The notes below the pieces were generated by a model, which worked only from the letters and a program-made list of their open reading frames with translations, was not told the origin of the DNA and searched no databases. A DNA stretch of 64,000 bases from NCBI GenBank assembly GCA_017744355.1, contig JAGIBK010000001.1, forward strand, positions 1-64,000, given 5' to 3'. Shown piece by piece: positions 60,194-64,000 of the stretch. A program made the translations under genes and the position numbers. Positions within the stretch are counted from its first letter, which is position 1, and every line of letters starts with the position of its first letter. Source of the DNA: a bacterium (GTDB lineage Bacteria; Cyanobacteriota; Sericytochromatia; S15B-MN24; UBA4093).

Positions 60194-61438
60194 ATGGTTG
60201 GTTGGGTGCGCGCGTGCGGCGTCTTGGCCGCCGTTATCGGCTTGGCGCTCGCTTCGGGGTGCCGAGAGGCCCGCCGGGACGGCAAGATTGCCTTGCGACT
60301 GTCAGGTTATGCGGGCAACCCTGCCGAGACCGACCTGATGCGCGAGCTGGTCGACGACTTCAACGCCTCCCAGGCCCAGATTTCCGCGCGCTACGAGCCG
60401 GTGCCGGGCCAGTACTACCCCAAGCTGCTCACCATGCTCGCGAGCAGGACGGCCCCGGACGTCTTCTACCTGGACATCCTGTACTTCCAGCCCTTTATCG
60501 CCAAGCGCTCGATCTTACTCCCGCTCGACGATTTTCTCGCCACTTCCTCGACCAAGGCCAGCGACTTCATCCCTTCTTTGATCGGCGCCTTCAGCGACAA
60601 GGGCAAGGTCTACGGCATCCCCAAGGACTTCAACACCTTCGGGCTCTACTACAACCGCGAAAGCTTCGACCGGGCGGGGCTGAGCTACCCGAGCGACCAG
60701 TGGGATCTGTTTCGCTTTCGAGACGTGGCCGAGCGCCTGACGCGCAACACGGGCCCAGCGCCCCGCCACGGCTTTGCCCTGACGCCCGAGACGGCGGATC
60801 GCTTCTTGCCCGTCGCCGCCATGTTCGGTGCGCGCCTCTATGCGCCCGACGGGTCGTGCGCGATCGCAAGCCCTGCGGGCGTGAAGGCCATGGAGTACTA
60901 CGCCAGCCTGAGGGGCTCGGGTGCGGCCATCTTCCCGTCCGAGGTCGGCAGCAGCTGGGCCGGGGACGCCTTCGGGCGCGAGCAGGCGGCCATGGTCTTC
61001 GAGGGCAGCTGGCTGACCCCCTACCTCGCGGAGTCCTTCCCCCGGCTCGGCTACGGCATCAGCCAGTTGCCCCGGGGCCCTGCCGGCCGCAGCAACTTCC
61101 TCTTCACCGTCGCCTACGTCATCCCCCAGAGCGCCCGCCACCCTGAGGCCTCCTGGAAGCTCATCGAGTACCTGACGAGCGCATCCGCCCAGGAGCGGAT
61201 CACTTTCGCCCTGCCCAGCCGCAAGGCGGTCAGCGCGCGCTTCGTTTCAAAGCATCCCCAGTACCGCCCGATCCTCGACGCGGCGGCCTACGCCGAGCCC
61301 TACGCCTTCGGGCCGCAGGGCAACCGCGTCAACGATCGCCTCGGCCTCGCGGTGCAGGAGGTGCTCCTGGGGGTGAAGTCGCCTCAGCAGGCGCTCGCGG
61401 AGGCCGCCGCGGCCATCGACCGGATAAACCGGCTCTAG
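60194..61438 (+). CDS. Sugar ABC transporter substrate-binding lipoprotein
   Basis: 414 residues from the ATG at 60194 (GAGGCGAGGAGCC). Lipobox LASGC, so it is anchored in a membrane leaflet. Family 1 solute-binding pattern: MRELVDDFNASQAQISARYEPVPGQYYPKLLTMLASRTAPDVFYLD, VYGIPKDFNTFGLYYNRESFDRAGL, GREQAAMVFEGSWLTPYL and PEASWKLIEYLTS. It captures a sugar or oligosaccharide for the two permeases that follow (15-nt gap). No ATPase gene is present; a shared MsiK/UgpC-type ATPase elsewhere is likely. Confidence 0.92.
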   Translation: MVGWVRACGVLAAVIGLALASGCREARRDGKIALRLSGYAGNPAETDLMRELVDDFNASQAQISARYEPVPGQYYPKLLTMLASRTAPDVFYLDILYFQPFIAKRSILLPLDDFLATSSTKASDFIPSLIGAFSDKGKVYGIPKDFNTFGLYYNRESFDRAGLSYPSDQWDLFRFRDVAERLTRNTGPAPRHGFALTPETADRFLPVAAMFGARLYAPDGSCAIASPAGVKAMEYYASLRGSGAAIFPSEVGSSWAGDAFGREQAAMVFEGSWLTPYLAESFPRLGYGISQLPRGPAGRSNFLFTVAYVIPQSARHPEASWKLIEYLTSASAQERITFALPSRKAVSARFVSKHPQYRPILDAAAYAEPYAFGPQGNRVNDRLGLAVQEVLLGVKSPQQALAEAAAAIDRINRL

Positions 61439-61453
61439 GACAGGGAGGAGCGG

Positions 61454-62344
61454 ATGGGCGGAAGGCAGTGGGGCGAGGCGATCGCGGGCTACGTCTTCTT
61501 GCTGCCCTACCTGGTGTTGCTGGCGGTTTTCGTAGGCTGGCCGATCGGCTATGCCCTCTGGCTCTCGTTCCACTCCTACGACCTGTTCTCGGCGCCGCGC
61601 TGGGTGGGGATCGAGAACTACCGCTTTCTCTTGAACGAGCCGGACTTCCGGATCGCCCTGCGCAACACCACCCTCTACACCCTGGTGGTCGTCTCGTGCC
61701 AGACGGCACTCGCGCTCTTTCTCGCCGTGCTCATGGACCGCCGGATCCGGGGCAAGGACCTGTTTCGGGTGACGCTCTTCCTGCCGTCGGTGACGAGCTC
61801 GGTGGCGATCTCGTTGATCTTCCTGTTCATCTTCTTCAAGAACGGCGTCCTCAACCAGCTGCTCGCCATCCTGCACCTGGATCGCCTCCTGGCCTGGCTC
61901 GGCCTCTCGGTGCCAGTGGATTGGCTGGGCGACGTCCACACCGCCCTCGGGGCGATCATGGCGCAGAACGTCTGGTCCACGGCGGGCTTCTTCATGGTCG
62001 TGTTCCTTGCGGGCTTGCAGGACATCCCTGAGGCCCTCTACGAGGCCGCGCGCCTCGACGGGGCGGGCACCTGGGCCCAGTTCCGCCACGTCACCCTGCC
62101 GCTCTTGAAACCCACGACCTTCTACGTGGCGACGGTGGGCCTCATCGGCTGCTTTCAGGTCTTCGACCAGGTCTTCATCATGACGAGCGGCGGGCCGCTC
62201 AAGTCGACCCTCACGATTGCCTATCTGCTCTACCAGGAGGCGTTCATGAACTTCAACATGGGCTACGCCTGCGCGATCGCCTTCGTGCTCGCGACCCTGA
62301 TCTTCGGCTGCACCATGCTGCAGCGCCGGCTCTTGGGGGACTGA
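61454..62344 (+). CDS. Sugar ABC transporter permease (MalF/UgpA type)
   Basis: 296 residues, six spans. YVFLLPYLVLLAVFVGWPIGYALWLSFHSYDLF, VGIENYRFLLNEPDF, and the EAA loop EALYEAARLDGAGTWAQFRHVTLPLLKPTTFY, where the ATPase docks. Forms the channel with the next gene (2-nt gap). Confidence 0.93.
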   Translation: MGGRQWGEAIAGYVFLLPYLVLLAVFVGWPIGYALWLSFHSYDLFSAPRWVGIENYRFLLNEPDFRIALRNTTLYTLVVVSCQTALALFLAVLMDRRIRGKDLFRVTLFLPSVTSSVAISLIFLFIFFKNGVLNQLLAILHLDRLLAWLGLSVPVDWLGDVHTALGAIMAQNVWSTAGFFMVVFLAGLQDIPEALYEAARLDGAGTWAQFRHVTLPLLKPTTFYVATVGLIGCFQVFDQVFIMTSGGPLKSTLTIAYLLYQEAFMNFNMGYACAIAFVLATLIFGCTMLQRRLLGD

Positions 62345-62346
62345 CC

Positions 62347-63165
62347 ATGGCGCGCGCCAAGACCCTCTTCTTCTACCTGGTGCTCGTCGCCTGCGCGCTG
62401 GCCTCCGTCTTCCCCTTCGCCTTCGCCCTCTTCACCTCCTTCAAGGCTCCGAGCGAGGCCTTCTCCTTCGGGGCGTGGCCGGCAGCACTCACCTTCGAGA
62501 ACTACCACGAGGTCCTGAGAACCACTCCGCTCTTTCTGCGCTGGGTGCTCAACAGCCTCGCCGTCGCGGTCGTCACGGTCGCTCTCTTGCTGCTCTTGAG
62601 CCTGATGGGGGGCTTCTCGCTCGCGCGCATCGCCTTTCCCGGCCGCAAGACCCTTTTCCTGATCCTGCTCGCCTCGATGATGATCCCGAACCAGGTCCTC
62701 TGGATCCCTAACTACACGACCCTGTCGCGCCTCGGCTGGGTCAACACCTACTGGGGCCTCGTGCCGGGGCTGGTGGCGACGCTTTCGACCGGCACCTTCC
62801 TGGTCGCGCAGTTCCTCAGGGCCCTGCCGATCGAGATCGAGGAAGCCGCCACCCTGGACGGCCTCTCGCGCTACGGGATGTTCTGGCGCCTGATCGTGCC
62901 CTTGACCGGCCCGGTGGCCGCCACCGTGACCATCACGAGCTTCATGGCGAGCTGGAACGCCTTTGCCTGGCCTCTGATCGTGCTGAACTCGCCCGAGCTC
63001 TTCACCCTGCCGGTCGGGCTCAACTTCTTCAAGGGCCTCTACGTCACGCGCTGGACGCTCATCATGGCAGGGTCCATGTTCAACACCCTGCCCGTGCTGG
63101 TGGTCTTCGCCCTCTTCCAGCGCCACTTCATCAAGGGGGTGGCGACCACCGGCCTCAAGGAGTGA
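62347..63165 (+). CDS. Sugar ABC transporter permease (MalG/UgpE type)
   Basis: 272 residues, six spans. VFPFAFALFTSFKAPSEAF, TFENYHEVL, the EAA loop PIEIEEAATLDGLSRYGMFWRLIVPLTGP, and LFQRHFIKGVATTGLKE at the C-terminus, the standard MalG ending. Second half of the heterodimeric permease. Last of the three-gene import operon. Confidence 0.94.
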   Translation: MARAKTLFFYLVLVACALASVFPFAFALFTSFKAPSEAFSFGAWPAALTFENYHEVLRTTPLFLRWVLNSLAVAVVTVALLLLLSLMGGFSLARIAFPGRKTLFLILLASMMIPNQVLWIPNYTTLSRLGWVNTYWGLVPGLVATLSTGTFLVAQFLRALPIEIEEAATLDGLSRYGMFWRLIVPLTGPVAATVTITSFMASWNAFAWPLIVLNSPELFTLPVGLNFFKGLYVTRWTLIMAGSMFNTLPVLVVFALFQRHFIKGVATTGLKE

Positions 63166-63248
63166 AACGAGGGGCGGAGGGCCTTGCCCCTGCGCTACAA
63201 TGGAGGCAGCCTTTTGTCCTTAGAACAGCCGTAGACGAGAGAGACACC

Positions 63249-63806
63249 ATGCACGTGATCGATACAGGGATTCCCGGACTCATCGTGGTCGAGCCCAAGG
63301 CCTTCGGGGATGCGCGCGGCTTCTTCCTTGAGACCTACGCCGAGAGCCGCTACCGCGAGGCGGGCATCCCCGAGCGCTTCGTGCAGGCCAACCACTCGCG
63401 TTCGCGCCGCGGCGTGCTGCGCGGCCTTCACTACCAGCTGGTGCAGCCCCAGGGCAAGCTCGTGAGCGTGGCGCGCGGGGCGGTCTACGACGTGGCGGTG
63501 GACATCCGGCGCGGTTCGCCGACCTTCGGCAAGTCCTACGGGGCGGTGCTCGACGACGTGACGCACCGTCAGATGTTCGTGCCGGCGGGCTTCGCCCACG
63601 GCTTCGTGGTCCTCTCCGAGGAGTGCGATTTCCTCTACCAGGTCACGGACTACTATCACCCGGCTTCCGAGCAGGGTATCGCCTGGAACGATCCGGCGCT
63701 GGGCATCGAGTGGCCCCTCACCGACGTGCTGCTCTCTGACAAGGACAAGGTGCACCCGCGCCTTGCGGATCAGGACCCCGCCAAGCTACCCGTCTACCAA
63801 GGCTAG
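63249..63806 (+). CDS. rfbC: dTDP-4-dehydrorhamnose 3,5-epimerase
   Basis: 185 residues from the ATG at 63249. Cupin enzyme blocks: VVEPKAFGDARGFFLETYAESRY, FVQANHSRSRRGVLRGLHYQ (catalytic His in RGLHYQ), GKLVSVARGAVYDVAVDIRRGSPTFGK, FAHGFVVLSEECDFLYQVTDYY and GIAWNDPALGIEWP. It makes dTDP-4-keto-L-rhamnose for surface polysaccharide. Other rml genes are not in the window. Its stop overlaps the convergent edge gene by 3 nt. Confidence 0.95.
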   Translation: MHVIDTGIPGLIVVEPKAFGDARGFFLETYAESRYREAGIPERFVQANHSRSRRGVLRGLHYQLVQPQGKLVSVARGAVYDVAVDIRRGSPTFGKSYGAVLDDVTHRQMFVPAGFAHGFVVLSEECDFLYQVTDYYHPASEQGIAWNDPALGIEWPLTDVLLSDKDKVHPRLADQDPAKLPVYQG

Positions 63807-64000
63807 CGCTCGTCCTTGGGCGGCGGCATCAGCGTCTCGAGCGCGACGTGCCGCGAGGCGCCATCGGGGCCCGTCACCAGAGCCGTCTCGGGGTTGATGA
63901 TGGCGACGGCCGTGCCATCCTTGGGACAGAAGAGATCCCGCACCGGCTCCTCGCTGAAGGTCAAGCGATTGCCGCAGATGGGGCAGACGTACCCTGAGAT
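63803..64000 (-). CDS. C-terminal end of a zinc-ribbon protein, cut by the right edge
   Basis: 65 residues are visible, open to the right edge. GYVCPICGNRLTFSEEP...LFCPKDG holds CxxC plus CPKD, half or more of a zinc ribbon, then a short tail ending MPPPKDER. The 5' part is outside the window, so the full domain order is unknown. Confidence 0.75.
   Translation of the reverse strand: MSGYVCPICGNRLTFSEEPVRDLFCPKDGTAVAIINPETALVTGPDGASRHVALETLMPPPKDER

Overview
The window is GC-rich chromosomal DNA (about two-thirds G+C by eye) from a diderm, aerobic bacterium. Support for this comes from outer-membrane beta-barrels ending in Phe, lipoproteins, an oxygen-dependent haem route (hemE-hemF-hemJ), Sco/PCu(A)C copper-delivery proteins and an aquaporin. 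The octamer GCGATCGC (the cyanobacterial HIP1 palindrome) occurs about 46 times by eye, where base composition predicts two or three. With HemJ and an RRM-type RNA-binding protein, this points to a non-photosynthetic relative of cyanobacteria (Sericytochromatia/Melainabacteria-like). That placement is inference; no photosynthesis gene is visible.

Layout: 1-2.4 kb is an AT-rich island with a reverse transcriptase cut by the window edge, translationally coupled to a methyltransferase-like gene, next to a hairpin-rich non-coding stretch. 2.4-3.7 kb holds three KGG-repeat stress-protein genes. 3.8-7.5 kb carries a beta-propeller/beta-barrel surface protein and a small unknown gene. 7.7-10.1 kb is the haem operon. 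10.3-18.8 kb has a coiled-coil protein, a glycosidase-like protein, arsC/arsB, Sco and PCu(A)C, an orphan histidine kinase and small unknown genes.

18.9-35.3 kb is dominated by what looks like a zinc-homeostasis island: a Zur-type repressor, an ABC exporter-like system with two DUF3526-like membrane subunits, a zinc-independent ribosomal protein L28 with a COG0523 GTPase, a secreted three-repeat Cys/His peptide, an operon of RNA-binding proteins with a zinc-free L33, and a seven-gene zinc-uptake operon. Six sites of the form TGCA-N7-TGCA (AT-rich centre) lie in front of these units and are the probable Zur operators. CapA, PRPP-synthase-like and CBS genes are interspersed.

35.4-64 kb is mixed housekeeping and accessory content: dps, transporters, DUF5069, a secreted M18-type peptidase, aqpZ, uspA, glyoxalase, two more orphan histidine kinases, hflX with a His-rich gene, a TetR/hydrolase operon with a visible operator, an ABC-2 exporter, a SARP/TPR regulator, a TspO-like protein, an unusual helicase-solenoid fusion, a PAP2 phosphatase, a complete sugar ABC importer without its ATPase, rfbC, and the end of a zinc-ribbon gene at the right edge. 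I saw no rRNA, tRNA, IS element or CRISPR array. Many long open frames lie opposite real genes and are by-products of high GC.
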